Of a DNA stretch of 64,000 bases, positions 51,901 to 63,014 are shown piece by piece; position 1 is the first letter of the stretch; every line of letters starts with the position of its first letter. Origin of the DNA: Rachicladosporium sp. CCFEE 5018 (Eukaryota > Ascomycota > Dothideomycetes > Cladosporiales > Cladosporiaceae). The DNA lies in assembly GCA_002077045.2 (NCBI GenBank), contig KZ111145.1, positions 1,612,361-1,676,360 on the forward strand, written 5' to 3'. Below the pieces are notes generated by a model. That model did not search any database. It saw only the letters and a program-made list of their open reading frames with translations, and was not told the DNA's origin. Position numbers and translations under genes: made by a program.

Positions 51901-52809
51901 ATGGGATCACTCGACGATTCGACGCCGAATCCGGTGACAGAAGCAGAAGTCCTCGAACGCTTCGATGAGCTCCATGCTCGGGGCGAATTACTATGGGAAC
52001 CCAATGAAGCCACCCACATCCCCCAACACCCGTTTGACGCGTACATCCGCGTTTCCCCAGCCCTAGTGACCAAACCCTACAACCCTGGCGACACGTCCCG
52101 GAAGCCTGCATTCACCGATGACCCTCCGGAGTATACGCTCTGCGAGGTTGGCCCAGCTCACAAGTTGATTCTCAATAAATACTGTTGGGTTCGGCCGCAG
52201 CTGATCCTGCATACGCTCGAGTATGAGGCCCAGCGTGAAGGTATGACGCTGCGAGATGTAGACGCCACTCGACAAGTTCTGGAGATGCTGGGACCAGGCT
52301 ATATGGCGATCTTCAATGGCGGACCGGAGGCTGGAGGCAGTATCGCGCACAAGCATGTCCAAATTATGACGAAGCCGGAGTGGACGATGTTTCCTGAGAA
52401 GTGCCTTGACCAGGACGCAGGATTGATGTGTATGTGCTGTCTTGGATTGCGAAAGCGGTGAACGCCAGCTGATGTCGGAGCAGCACTGGATACAATCACC
52501 TTTGTGCATCAATTCCGACCTATGCGTCCAGAGTCAACTTCTGCGACAATTTTTGCATCGATCAAGGACTTGTCCGAGTCTATGGGTGTCCCCAAGCTTT
52601 ACCCAGCACACAACCTCGTGTTGACTTCGTCTTGGTTCATAGTCCTACCGCGGATACAGGCTGAGGTAGATGGTTGCGCCGCTGGAGCACAAGCGATGCT
52701 CGGCGACATCTGGACGAAGACTCATGACCAGGTACAGCAGTGGAGATCTTTGGGTCCGATGAGTGTGCTGGCGCAACTTGGCGTGACGAGGCCGAATGAC
52801 TCGATATGA
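51901..52809 (+). CDS. APA2: Ap4A phosphorylase / ATP adenylyltransferase, two exons
   Basis: Splits diadenosine tetraphosphate with phosphate to ADP and ATP in the cytosol. Exon 1 is 51901-52429 and exon 2 is 52484-52809, joined across a 54 nt intron (GTATGT to GAGCAG), for 284 residues. The join rebuilds LMSLDTITFVHQFRP. Segments: FDAYIRVSPALVTKP, HKLILNKYCWVRPQLILHT, YMAIFNGGPEAGGSIAHKHVQIM (the active-site HxHxQ is HKHVQ), LYPAHNLVLTSSWFIVLPR and LGVTRPNDSI. The family is usually about 320 residues, so this copy is a little short, mostly in the middle region. Yeast has two paralogues (APA1/APA2); the symbol denotes the family, not a specific orthologue. Confidence 0.88.
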
Positions 52810-52985
52810 GACCGTGGCGCCATGCGTAGACCGATAGACATGGATGAATTGTGCGAGGTGCTGAGAGTGTAATAGAAATTAACGGCCGTCAGATGCCCAC
52901 TTCCGCATTACTAGCATCGGATTTGACCTATAACATGCAACATCTTCAGCTGAAAACCTGACGAAACAGCCCAAACATTCACCAA

Positions 52986-54556
52986 CTACCTCGGTCGGTC
53001 AGCCTGTGACTTTCCGTAGCTAGATCCGCTGCGTGAGTCTGAAGGCTCGGCACCGTTCGTAGGACGTGGACGTCGCAGTGATTGTCTAGCCACCGCCTCC
53101 GCGGCAGGTGAAGCGACGCTCAGACCACTGAAAGAAGTGGTGAGGAGCATCTGCTGCGTTTGAGACAAAGGCCGGCGCGGTATCGATGAACTCGCTCCAA
53201 CTCTTGTCTCCGTCAGCCTATTGACTGCTGGCGAAGGTGTCCCGGCGCTCGGTCGCGACGTATAATTCCCATTGCTAGATGCGGCTCTCGCCTGCTTCAT
53301 AGCTTGGGCCGCGATAGGAACCAGCGTACTCAGTGGGGTCCAGGAAAACTCGCGACCCTGATACCTCATATATAGCTCGTCACAGCGGAGCAGTAGAAGG
53401 CAATCGTTGTCTGCGTCCCTGTACAGGACTTGCGGTCGACTGCTCTGAGCAGCGTCAGTATCCTTGAACTCTGTCGTATATGCACGTTGCAAGACAGGCA
53501 CAGTCTCTGAAGTGTCGACTCGGCCCTCCGGCATGCCGACGCGACGCTCACAGTATCTGATTACCCATCTGCACAAAGTGGCAAGTCGCGAATCTTGATG
53601 AGGGGCAGGTCCGGCAGTGCCTGGCGTACTAGAGGCTACTTTGCTGCACGAAGCGACCCACTTCCAAAGCTCGCCGCATACGTCGATGTATCCGGGATCA
53701 TCTGCATTAGTGAATTTGGTCATGTCGACGTGATTTGCATGAATGGCCATGCGGTCATGTGGTCGTGAAGCCAGGATTGCCGAAGCATCGTCCACGATCT
53801 GCGACGAGTCAGTCCGTGTAACCATGTGCTTCGCTCGGCACGCTACCTTTTGACCCCTAAAGTACGTATCCTCCTCGTAGAAGCAGAACACGTGCACTTC
53901 AGCTCCTTTGCCCTGTAAAAATCTTTCGAACTCCACTTGAAGTAGGCTTAAGCCTTCCTCATCCGACCTGAGCTCATGAAGAATGCGCGCATTGAAGCTG
54001 GCAAGCGCGTTGACGATTCGCAGCAGTCTATCGCCCCATATGGCGACTCGAGCGCCATGGTGCGGTGTACCCATAAACATTACACCTACAAGACTCGAGC
54101 CGATGACGGCGAAGTCTGGCGGCGCATCGGTTGCCTGGCATATAAGCATAGCGCGTTTTACGAGCAGGCCCCCAAGACTGTGGGCAATGAAGATTAGGGG
54201 CGGTCACTTGTACCATCCTGGGAGCGATGATGTTGGATCCCATGGAGTAAGTCGTAGGCGAAGTCCTTGATGATGCCAGTGCCCTTGCTGCGGATGTTCG
54301 CGTTGTAGCCATGAGTGAAGATGCGAGCCTGAGGAAAGTTATGCCGTAAGCAATGCTTCGGCCAGAAGGTTGTCGTCCTCTCGTGTGTCCAGGTCAGTTC
54401 CCTATCGCCCGTAAGACCATGCACGAAGATGATGCTGTAGTATGGTTAAGTGGTGTGTTCTTTGGCCGAGCAGGATGGTGGTCTTCTAGATACTCACTCC
54501 ACGATAGCTTCGCCCGGCACGACAAGGGGTAGGAGGCCGTAGCCTTGCTTTGCCAT
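52986..54556 (-). CDS. SERAC1/DUF676-like alpha/beta hydrolase, frameshifted by one base
   Basis: A serine hydrolase of the GPI-deacylase/SERAC1 type. Exon 1 (54556-54498) and exon 2 from 54434 join at a GTGAGT donor and CTACAG acceptor to give DIIFVHGLTGDRELTW, the first hydrolase strand. The frame continues through FPQARIFTHGYNANI and the helix FAYDLLHGI, then hits a TAA (54194-54196). The next frame continues at once with PLIFIAHSLGGLLVKRA, the nucleophile elbow, and runs on to 52986. One extra base in the four-C run (54197-54200, G on the plus strand) would restore it. The later part has GVMFMGTPHHGA and a His in NHVDMTKF, so the catalytic Ser and His are present across the break. The C-terminal 150 residues are low-complexity. 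Sequencing error or a recent pseudogene cannot be told apart here. Confidence 0.75.
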
Positions 54557-55289
54557 ATCGTTAAATATGATCCTATACCAGAATTTGCCCAAGACCACTA
54601 CACTGAGTTCTTCCTGCCTGTTCGGCTTCGAGATAACATCGACCCCAACACCTTACTTCAGAGGCAAGCTGTCGCATCACTAATAATGACTCCAACACAA
54701 GGCTGCGCTTCACTTACAATTGTGCAACACCACAAGGGTGGTGGCGTATCTACACCAATGAGATGCGCGTAGCGGCCTAATTACCTGCAGCATCGCGCTG
54801 TGCAACTGCACGCATCGAACCGGTGAGCTCTGCGCAGGTCGGCCTCATACTGCTACAATCGTGTACACCAGTGTCGAATAGCGAGTCACATGCCCCACCC
54901 TCCATGACGAACAGCTGGACAATCTTCCGCTGGACATGAGTCGATCCGAAGAAGAGAAGTTGTATAGATAAAATCATGAAAGGACTGGCAATCGACCCAA
55001 GGCTGGAGCACGGACCGCCGTACCTTCATTGAGACGTTCGCTGGTAGCACGAGCAACACCTCCTCTCCTCCACTTCGGAGACAGCCCTTCGTATTCAGTA
55101 TCTCGCTGCCATAGATCTCGCATGTAAGGCAAGTCGCCGTACGTTCGCAAGCTACTGCGCATTTCAAGAGGCAGAAACTAGGTACGGTAAGTATCGACGC
55201 AGCACAGCCTCCATGATCCTGCCGCCATCAATTCCTTTGCAACACTACCGTCCTCCTTTCTGTCAGTCGCATCTTATCGCCCGCCTCAC
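54557..55289. promoter_or_regulatory. Divergent intergenic region
   Basis: About 730 bp between the hydrolase and the small CaaX-ending protein. Short ORFs look random and no specific site is recognised. Confidence 0.4.
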
Positions 55290-55781
55290 ATGCCACTGCA
55301 AAAGCGTACAACCGGAGAGATGGAGCCTCCAGCCTACACCGCGCCCTCCGCTGCAACCACCCCAACCCTCCGCACCATCAACGATCTCCGCTCTCAGATC
55401 ATAGCCAACGCCTCCATCCTCAAGCCTCGCAACAACGAAGAACGCTCCCGCGCCGACCACATTGAAGTCGTTGTCGCGAGGCTCCCCTCCACCACCTCAA
55501 TCATCCCGACCTGGTCCCCAGACGTGAAAGCCGATCTCAGGGCTCAGAGCCAGGCTTTCAGCAAAGGCCGGGCTTCTGCGACGGTGAACGCTGGACTGCA
55601 CTATGCACTGCTCACGAAGCGGACTACGAGCAAGAGCGAAGTGCAGATCATATTGAGGGGTGAGGCGAAGCCGACAATCGAGGAGGCGTTGGAGGACGTG
55701 CTCGAGAGGACGGAGGCGCTGATGCACGATCATGTGTTGAAGTATGGGACTGCGGCTAGGGATGGGTGTTCGGTTATGTGA
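55290..55781 (+). CDS. Small hypothetical protein ending in a CaaX box
   Basis: 163 residues from an ATG, single exon, no signal peptide or membrane helix. The N-terminal 25 residues are Pro/Thr/Ala-rich. The rest is predicted helical and mixed-charge (RTINDLRSQIIANASIL, EEALEDVLERTEALM). The last residues are GCSVM, a CaaX motif with Met at X that predicts farnesylation. Codon use and the uninterrupted helix-forming pattern support coding. No family is recognised. Confidence 0.6.
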   Translation: MPLQKRTTGEMEPPAYTAPSAATTPTLRTINDLRSQIIANASILKPRNNEERSRADHIEVVVARLPSTTSIIPTWSPDVKADLRAQSQAFSKGRASATVNAGLHYALLTKRTTSKSEVQIILRGEAKPTIEEALEDVLERTEALMHDHVLKYGTAARDGCSVM

Positions 55782-55931
55782 GGTGGAGCATGGAAGAGGT
55801 GTGAAATATGAGCTTTCTATGGGTGTATTGTGAATTCTACTGATATCTGAACTCCGAGTTTCGTTCTTCATCGATGATCATTGGGCTGCAGTAATAGCAA
55901 CACCACAAAGGAGGTCTCGTTGGGGATTTCA

Positions 55932-57173
55932 TCATGGTCGCAACAGGCTGCCCCGCTTGAAAGGTTGCGCAACAGCGAAGTCCAGTCTCGGGGGTATATC
56001 ATCCGGACACCAATTCGCAATGCCATACCGTAGCCAGTGCGCATAAGTGTACGGCACGTCATCAGACCCAGGATTCGCTCGCCACAAGGAACCGAGGGTA
56101 GGACCGAGGAAGCGAAGGATGAGACCATGAGCCAGCTTGAAGCCAAATGACTGTGATAAGCAGCTCTCCACGATGTCTCTGGCCTGCGCCTGCTTCTCAG
56201 TCTCGCTCTCGCCTTCATCCGGCAGCGACAACGACATGAGCTCGAACGCTAAGTTGCCATCCCACGCCGTCTTCTCGTTGATGAGTTGCGAACCACGCAT
56301 GTACTCCATAGCGTATACATGCTTCGCGACGTACTCCGTTCCATTCCAGTGATCTTGCTCGTCGATGCAGCCCATGACCATCTTCATGACTTGGCCTTGT
56401 GTGATGTAGTCTGTCAGCAATCTGCAAGCCTCGTCGTGCGGCACTCGCTTGCCGTTCTCTTCAAAAGACATGTCGCCATCAGCACCGATGAGGGGCACGC
56501 CCGCGAGCAGCGGACTTCTGGACATGCCTTCGGTGCTCGACTCTCCTCCGTCTTCAGCCCACAGCGCGAGGAAGAGCTGGTGGCATCGCGCGAAGAACTG
56601 GTTGTTGGGTTTGGCGCATAGGAAGTGATTGGTTAAGTCGCGGGTGTTGACATCGCCAGCGTTGTAGGTCATGATCTCGCATGGACTCGCTGTGTTTGCC
56701 ACTGTGTCGTTCCACAGCTTATCCAGATCCCCGATCTGCATGAGCCCTACATCTGCGTACACACCGCCATACTTGAGCAGCAGTGGCCAACGGACGAGAT
56801 CAGAAGTATGTTGAGCCGAGTGATCGCCGCCTATGACTCCATCGATGAAGGCTTGAGGGAACGTTCCTGGGTCTTTGACGTCTAGATACTTGGCCACGTT
56901 CGAAGGCGAGCCCAACAAGCGGTCGACAACGCGGATGACCCAGCCAGCGCGTGAGAATCGTCGATGCCAGGCGCGGACGTTTCGTTGCGTGTAAGGGTGC
57001 ATTGAAGCAAAGGAGGAGTGCCAGAACATCCAGACATTCTTGTCGTTGACGATTGGGCCGGGGTTGAGGATGATCTCGTCGATCTCATTGTCAGCCCGGA
57101 TTTCCAGAGAATGAAGTGGGACAGCGTGGACGCCGGCGGGGATGGGATACGGGTGATTGTTTGGCATTGACAT
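55932..57173 (-). CDS. Capsular-polysaccharide-synthesis-type glycosyltransferase (GT32-like fold)
   Basis: 413 residues from the ATG at 57173; the open frame continues upstream but has no other ATG. The family (Caps_synth / Gly_transf_sug) transfers sugars in bacterial capsule and fungal glycan synthesis. Visible marks: NVWMFWHSSFASMHPYTQRN (first strand and loop), WHRRFSRAGWVIRVVD, and the donor-site block RWPLLLKYGGVYADVG (about 128-143), which carries an aspartate where the family has the DxD-like motif. A second conserved segment is NHFLCAKPNNQFFARCHQLF. There is no signal peptide or membrane anchor, unlike Golgi GT32 enzymes, so a cytosolic or secondary-metabolite role is possible. The family is patchy in fungi. 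Confidence 0.75.
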   Translation of the reverse strand: MSMPNNHPYPIPAGVHAVPLHSLEIRADNEIDEIILNPGPIVNDKNVWMFWHSSFASMHPYTQRNVRAWHRRFSRAGWVIRVVDRLLGSPSNVAKYLDVKDPGTFPQAFIDGVIGGDHSAQHTSDLVRWPLLLKYGGVYADVGLMQIGDLDKLWNDTVANTASPCEIMTYNAGDVNTRDLTNHFLCAKPNNQFFARCHQLFLALWAEDGGESSTEGMSRSPLLAGVPLIGADGDMSFEENGKRVPHDEACRLLTDYITQGQVMKMVMGCIDEQDHWNGTEYVAKHVYAMEYMRGSQLINEKTAWDGNLAFELMSLSLPDEGESETEKQAQARDIVESCLSQSFGFKLAHGLILRFLGPTLGSLWRANPGSDDVPYTYAHWLRYGIANWCPDDIPPRLDFAVAQPFKRGSLLRP

Positions 57174-57864
57174 GATTTTGCACTTGGTGCAGTAGCACGA
57201 GATAGGATTCCGAGTGGGATCATGAAAGGGAGGCGCCAGGTGTAATCGTATGAAAAGATAATACTGGGTGAATGTGGGGATTTTGCGACATTCGTTCAAT
57301 TGGAAGCACCTACCGACTAGTGAGATGGCTATGCTAGATGGCGCATTTCAACTTTGGTTCGCATCATGCTGTATCGAGTGTGAGCCACTTCTGCTCATTG
57401 GAGGTGGAGTCCAAGTCGTCGGGTGCACCCAGGCATGACTAAGCGCATTGCATTCTGAGGCGGGGACATGGACGCCTGCTGCACGAAGATGTTGGGCACA
57501 CCTGCGACACTTATAGGTCAAGACCTCTCGGTAGACTAGACCGATACGTACCCTTGTCTGTCATACTGGGATGAGAAGAGACCAGCCGCGATAACCTCGA
57601 GCTACCACGTGCAGTGCTTGGAGGTGCACTTCCGCCAGCTCACTTCATCTGCGTTTCATCCACCGCGCTCGTGCCGCATCATCTGCTCACGCGATAGATA
57701 CAGGATGGGTTCGTTGACAAGACACTACAGTTGATCGAGCATGACTCCGAGCCGAAGACCGAATGCTTCACAGGCGCCGCGTGCGAGCTCAGCGTCAAAG
57801 CCAGCAGTAGTACGGAGATCGATACTCGTGCGAATATGACAGCAGTATCTCCGCTTCACACCCC
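57174..57864. other. Divergent intergenic region
   Basis: About 690 bp between the glycosyltransferase and HET genes. An ATG at 57741 opens a 32-codon frame that could be a missing first exon of the HET gene, but no splice to the HET frame was found. Confidence 0.35.
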
Positions 57865-60045
57865 TTGATTCCTTGGGCGGTGGCTTCGTGGCCGCCAGAT
57901 CGTTTCCTTATTACATCAAACGATGATAAGTTTGAGGAGCCTATACCGTTCGAATTCCCGCCGACACTCACTTCCCCACCAATAAGTAGAGGGTGGCCAC
58001 TGTGCACACTATGTCTCGCACTCCTCTCGCGTGTCATCGAACTATGGGGAGGCGGGCACCGTATCACGAACTTCCAGCTGATGCACTCGCCGTTTGGGAG
58101 CAGAGATGAATGCCCCGTTTGCCGCAAGGCTGAGCGAGGCCTTCGACTTGCATTGGATGCCGAAAGATTATCACTAGACAGGCCGCTGAGGAGGGGAGCT
58201 GTCTATCGATTCTACTGGGTCTGGTGCGTGACATTCGAGGAGCAGAGCCGCAACGGAGCGGTATATATCCGCTTTGAAGCTATCAAGTTTAATGACCGAT
58301 CTCAAGCTATCACTTTCGACGCTGAGCGGTGCATACACTTGGGCGGCTTCGAGTTTTATCGAGGCCGAAATTTCGGTAGCAGTGCACCTTTCTTGAGGGT
58401 CCCATCAACACACGTGAAGTCCACAACACCTGACACCGCTTTGATGAAGAAGTGGTACCAGGAATGTGCTGGCGCTCACACTGCCTGTCGCGAGGACAGC
58501 AACTATACTCCTGGTCGACTGATCACATGGCAGGAAGATGCAACGAGATGTCGCCTTATTCTCAATCATGAGATTGATGGCCCGGTGCAGTACGCCTCAT
58601 TCTCACACTGTTGGGGCCCGCCACCTGATCCTGCACTACCGCAAGATGGAAGGATAGTCCTGATTCGGGACAATCTGGAAGTATGGCGCATACGGTTACC
58701 GTGGGCCACTCTTGCAAAATCAATGCAGCATGCCATACAAGTCGCCTCTATGGTTGGTTTCCACTACATCTGGATCGATAATCTTTGCATAGTACAAGAT
58801 AGCCCCGAGGATTGGCAGCAACAGAGTGCGGCCATGAGCGACGTGTACAAGAGCGCTGCACTCAACATTGCCGCACTCGAAGCTGCCGCTGATGAGGCTG
58901 GGTTCCTCTTCGCAGAGAGAGACGCGTATTGTGAGTTCGGGTTCACTGCAGATTTTGATTCGATCCTTGGCCATGCCGTAGGCGAGGTGGGACTTAGACT
59001 GCGCAGTCGTCAAGAAGAGTGCCGCCTTCTCGGTCGGTCTACTATCGTGTGGAAAGACGTACATGAGCCAGCCCAGCCTCTCAACTCACGGGCATGGGTG
59101 TATCAAGAGAGAACGTTCGCCCGACGTATGCTTGGATTCCGGCAAAACCAAATGGCATGGTACTGTCGCCAGATGGAACGTTCTGAATCTGATAGTCCAA
59201 ATGTGTCGCTTAGATCTTCGTTGCACACGCATTGGACGGCCCGATCAGAGTACAACTACCCGCGTCAAATCCCTAAGAAACTGTCAGTCGAGGCATCGTG
59301 GGAGACTGTTATCAAGGAGTATAGTGCGCTCAAGTTGACCCGACAGACTGATAAGTTAATCGCCGTGAGTGCTATTGCGAAGGAAATCGCCGTGCCAGGG
59401 ACAAGATACTACGCCGGGCTGTGGTCATCGAATCTTTGGGCGCAACTTGGCTGGCGCACGAGCAACGGACTCCCAGCAGCATCTCCCAGAGCGCAAGTCG
59501 GAGATGAGATGTATGTCGCACCTAGCTGGAGCTGGGCAAGCATCGATTGCCATTGCGACTATAAGTATGTCTCTCTCAATTTTCGAGGACCCTCAACGGC
59601 GTCACAGCGGCACGGTGAGGTACTCGACATTCGCACAGAACACATCGGTTTCGAGTTTGGCCAAGTCAGCAGTGGCCGCATGCGTCTGAGAGCATATCTC
59701 AACCCGGCCTTCCAGTTGATGTCGACGAATTATAGGAAACGGAAAGATGTCGAGCTGGAGCTATCGGTCAACATGGACGAAGAACGTGTCCCAGACCAAG
59801 GACGGGATGACACGCCTGATCGAGGTCCCCTGTTCAAGAACCAGTTATCAGGCGATCTGATGTGCTTCGTTTTCGACACAGTCGGGGATGCCGACCTCGA
59901 TCCCTCGCAATACCATCTTGTCCGGTGGATGCCGCTTGTACAGGCCGTGTTTCTGGTGCTGCTGCGAGTCGAACAACCGTCAGGAAGCTGCATCCCGCAA
60001 TCCGATTCAGGACTGGAAGTGTACACGGCGCATCGGCATTGGTAA
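57865..60045 (+). CDS. HET-domain protein (heterokaryon incompatibility-like)
   Basis: Open frame of 726 codons. The HET domain (about residues 240-395) is clear: YASFSHCWGP, LPWATLAKSMQHAIQVA, FHYIWIDNLCIVQDSPEDW, MSDVYKSAALNIAA, and further on SRAWVYQERTFARRM. N-terminal to it is a region with two Cys pairs (CTLC and CPVC) of unknown role, followed by a family-typical stretch. HET proteins mediate cell death after fusion of incompatible hyphae in filamentous ascomycetes. The first in-frame ATG is only at 58081, but the codons before it look coding, so the 5' end may lie in an unseen exon. The C-terminal third is diverged. No partner gene for a known incompatibility pair is next to it. Confidence 0.9.
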   Translation: MIPWAVASWPPDRFLITSNDDKFEEPIPFEFPPTLTSPPISRGWPLCTLCLALLSRVIELWGGGHRITNFQLMHSPFGSRDECPVCRKAERGLRLALDAERLSLDRPLRRGAVYRFYWVWCVTFEEQSRNGAVYIRFEAIKFNDRSQAITFDAERCIHLGGFEFYRGRNFGSSAPFLRVPSTHVKSTTPDTALMKKWYQECAGAHTACREDSNYTPGRLITWQEDATRCRLILNHEIDGPVQYASFSHCWGPPPDPALPQDGRIVLIRDNLEVWRIRLPWATLAKSMQHAIQVASMVGFHYIWIDNLCIVQDSPEDWQQQSAAMSDVYKSAALNIAALEAAADEAGFLFAERDAYCEFGFTADFDSILGHAVGEVGLRLRSRQEECRLLGRSTIVWKDVHEPAQPLNSRAWVYQERTFARRMLGFRQNQMAWYCRQMERSESDSPNVSLRSSLHTHWTARSEYNYPRQIPKKLSVEASWETVIKEYSALKLTRQTDKLIAVSAIAKEIAVPGTRYYAGLWSSNLWAQLGWRTSNGLPAASPRAQVGDEMYVAPSWSWASIDCHCDYKYVSLNFRGPSTASQRHGEVLDIRTEHIGFEFGQVSSGRMRLRAYLNPAFQLMSTNYRKRKDVELELSVNMDEERVPDQGRDDTPDRGPLFKNQLSGDLMCFVFDTVGDADLDPSQYHLVRWMPLVQAVFLVLLRVEQPSGSCIPQSDSGLEVYTAHRHW

Positions 60046-63014
60046 AAGCCTACGTGGACGCTACGGTTGGTGGATAGTTGAAGATCAAGGACTGGCAGAT
60101 CGAGGCATGGAAGAGCACGAATTTGTTCTTGTGTGAGAGTGGGTAGGTATGGTACCTTTCGACATGATTGATGCATCTTGATTGTGCGAGGATTTGCCCG
60201 CCTGCCTTGCTGTGTCGAAGCATCATAGACCACTTTCGCACACGCATGGGTGGTTTACCATGTCCCACCTTACTGCTACACAAAGTACAACTTCTAACCC
60301 CGCCCTAGGCAACTGCATGCTGTGCTACCTCTGTATGCCAGGACATGCGCGTGGGCGCAGCTTCATGTAGGCGCTCCATCGAACCCTGTGCATAAGTAAC
60401 ACATGCAGCTTGCCGACTCTGCCGTCAGGTGCGAACGAGCGTGGAGTGCATGAAGACCTGTCTACCTAGTTGCTGTGGAGTATTGCATGGCTTGTTGGTC
60501 GACTCGAACGTCAGCCGACCCTCTCTTATGCGGCATACACCTTCGTGCTGTACCGTGCGTCAGCACAGCATGAGACTGTGAGCTAGGCCGAATGCGTGCG
60601 CAGTCATAGAGTCTCGCGATCTCGTTGAAAATGCCATTAGTGATGATGGCGAACGACTTTGTCTCCAGTGTAGAGATCTCGACACCTTGCATGCTGTCTC
60701 GGTGCCGGCAAGAGTGCTGCGTCCGTAGGCCACACTGCTGTCGCACGACATCGAGGCGACCGCTGTCAAACTCAGCCTCGCTTCCGGCTCAATGCGATCT
60801 CAGACATTGTCGCGAAAGATGTATATAGATGGTGTTGCATCTCGGCATGTAACGCGTCCGAGCTTTACACCTGAACAGACAGTGGTTGATCGTGGTACGG
60901 CACATGGATGATGACTGCACCTCTCCAAGGATCTGATCAGGATCTACCGAGACATGCGAGTCACGGCACCGCGCGGCCTTGAAAGGAGCCAGAGACGTGT
61001 GAGCGGCGCAGGCATGTCCACCACTTGACCGAGGAATCGCGTGCATGACGGGCATCAAACAAGGCGGGCACCCCGGTCGCGCCCACCGCGAGTGTGAACC
61101 TCCGAGGGAGGACTGTCGAATGAACGAGCTGGGAGCTTGTGCTGCGGATGGAGTGGGTGGATTGTGTAGCTAGCAGTATCCAAGCATAGAGCAGCAGCTG
61201 ACGGCGTGGCAACGTGATTGCTTTCACCTGAACGAGGAGCGAAGTGATAAATAATTGACAGCAGTTAGGAGACCGAAATCCAATCCTGGCTCGGCATTTA
61301 CGGCTAGTGCTGTGGGGACACGAAGTTTGAGACAGAGTTTCGCAACGGTCGGTGTCGGTGTGGCTCGTGGGTGAGAAGTGTGAAGTCTATATTTGCCAGC
61401 ATTATGGCGCGGTGGGGAAGTGCGCATCACCATCTTTCGTCAGGTGGGAATACGAGGAGGGGGAATTGTTTGATTGGCACAGGCATGCAGTCTTGGCCAT
61501 CACGGTGTTTTCGCTTCTTTGCATGCCGTGTCCCGGGACTTGAGTGGATTGCGCCAACATGCTGGGATGCTGCGAACCAGCATCTCGTCCTTCACGCAGC
61601 CCTGTCGCGATTGAGGCGCAGTATTCTGCCGTACTCGGAGTTCAGTACCGAGTTTCACTCATTTCAGCATCCTTTGCGGATGCTGACGGGTCAACAATCT
61701 GATGCCTGCGAGCTCCAACGCGAGCATCTCCTTCGCATGAAGGCACGAATAGCGCACGTCAGGATGATGTACGCCATGTGCGTCTCCGGTGTGGGGTGCG
61801 TTGGCAGGTTTCTTGTGATGCGGCTCGGATAGTTGCTGCACGTACACGAGGCCTCGTAGTGCTTCGCGTGGGGTGAGGTGCATGTCTTGTGAGAGTTGCG
61901 GAGAAGGATGCGAAATGCCACGTCGCTGCTCACAAGCCCATCACAAGCCGCGTGCCCAATAATGCCGCCGGGCCTGTGGCGCTGTAGGGCAAGATCAGCA
62001 TGTCTCATCGTGGAGGAGCGGAATTTGTTGCTAGCGCACACTCCTTTCGAGACGAGTATCTGCGATCCTTAATTTCGCTGCCGCACATTTCACCTTGCCC
62101 AAGGTAATGGTGACGTACACCCTGTCACATCTGTCGGTCCGCGCGCATCGTCGAATCTTCTCTCGCGACTCGGTCAGCTAGCGTGGGTTGAAGCTGCGGG
62201 TACCTGGACTCGGACAAAGGCAAATGTGGCTCAACCGGCCAAGCGCTGTCGCAAACCCGCTCTTCCACCAGGGAGCCGCTCGCTCATGCTGACACTGATC
62301 CCCCAAGCGGAGTCGTCGGAATGTCCGGCATCGTTGTGCTTGTCATGCTATGGCAGCCAAGTGAATTGACGAGTTGAGGTTCAGCCGTTTGTCAATCCTG
62401 ACCTTGACGAGGTTGTGCCTTCCTTTTCACTGCCGCCTCGTTTCGAAGTCCAAGCTTGCGCCTTCGGCACGACAAACTCTCACCTCTGAAAATCCTCCCT
62501 GACTACTGCTGCTCACTACATCACCCACTACGCTCCCTGGAACAATTTCGCACGCTGTCTGACTTCATACGCTCCTTAACAGCAACCCGAACGCGACAAC
62601 ACAAACAGGATATTTAGGCCACACTAACCACTATTTCGCTCAGCGCCAGCATTGTCAGCAGCGCGGTAAACCAAACCCCACCCTGCACTTCGCCTCGCAG
62701 GAACGCATTATTACCTGCCCAAAACACGAGCTGCAGGCAGCGCCATTCTCTCTTGCGCAGCGACGCACGTCTACGGCGTCCGGCGTCAAGTATCCGCACG
62801 CGTGCCTCAGGTAGGCCAAATACAGCTCCGCGCTGGCGTGGGTCTGATCGTTTAATCACACCGCGCTCCCACTTGACCTGCAACGCGACATACCTGTGAA
62901 GGCAACCTCTGTGCAACTGCTTGTGTAGTAGCGAGGCAGGAAGGCGTTCAACATGCGTCGTCAAGCCGATTCATAGCGACTCGCAAGACCGCCACACTCT
63001 CTCACATACTCGAC
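60046..63014. other. Long intergenic stretch without convincing genes
   Basis: About 2.97 kb between the HET gene and the PLC-like gene. All ORFs are short (up to about 150 codons), overlap between strands and frames, and lack domains or typical codon bias. No transposon, tandem repeat or tRNA is recognised. It may hold a long promoter, an RNA gene or decayed sequence. Confidence 0.35.

Noticed and set aside
61371..62964. ORFs of 116-153 codons in the long gap
   Set aside because: They overlap between strands, and none has a recognisable motif or coding-like composition.
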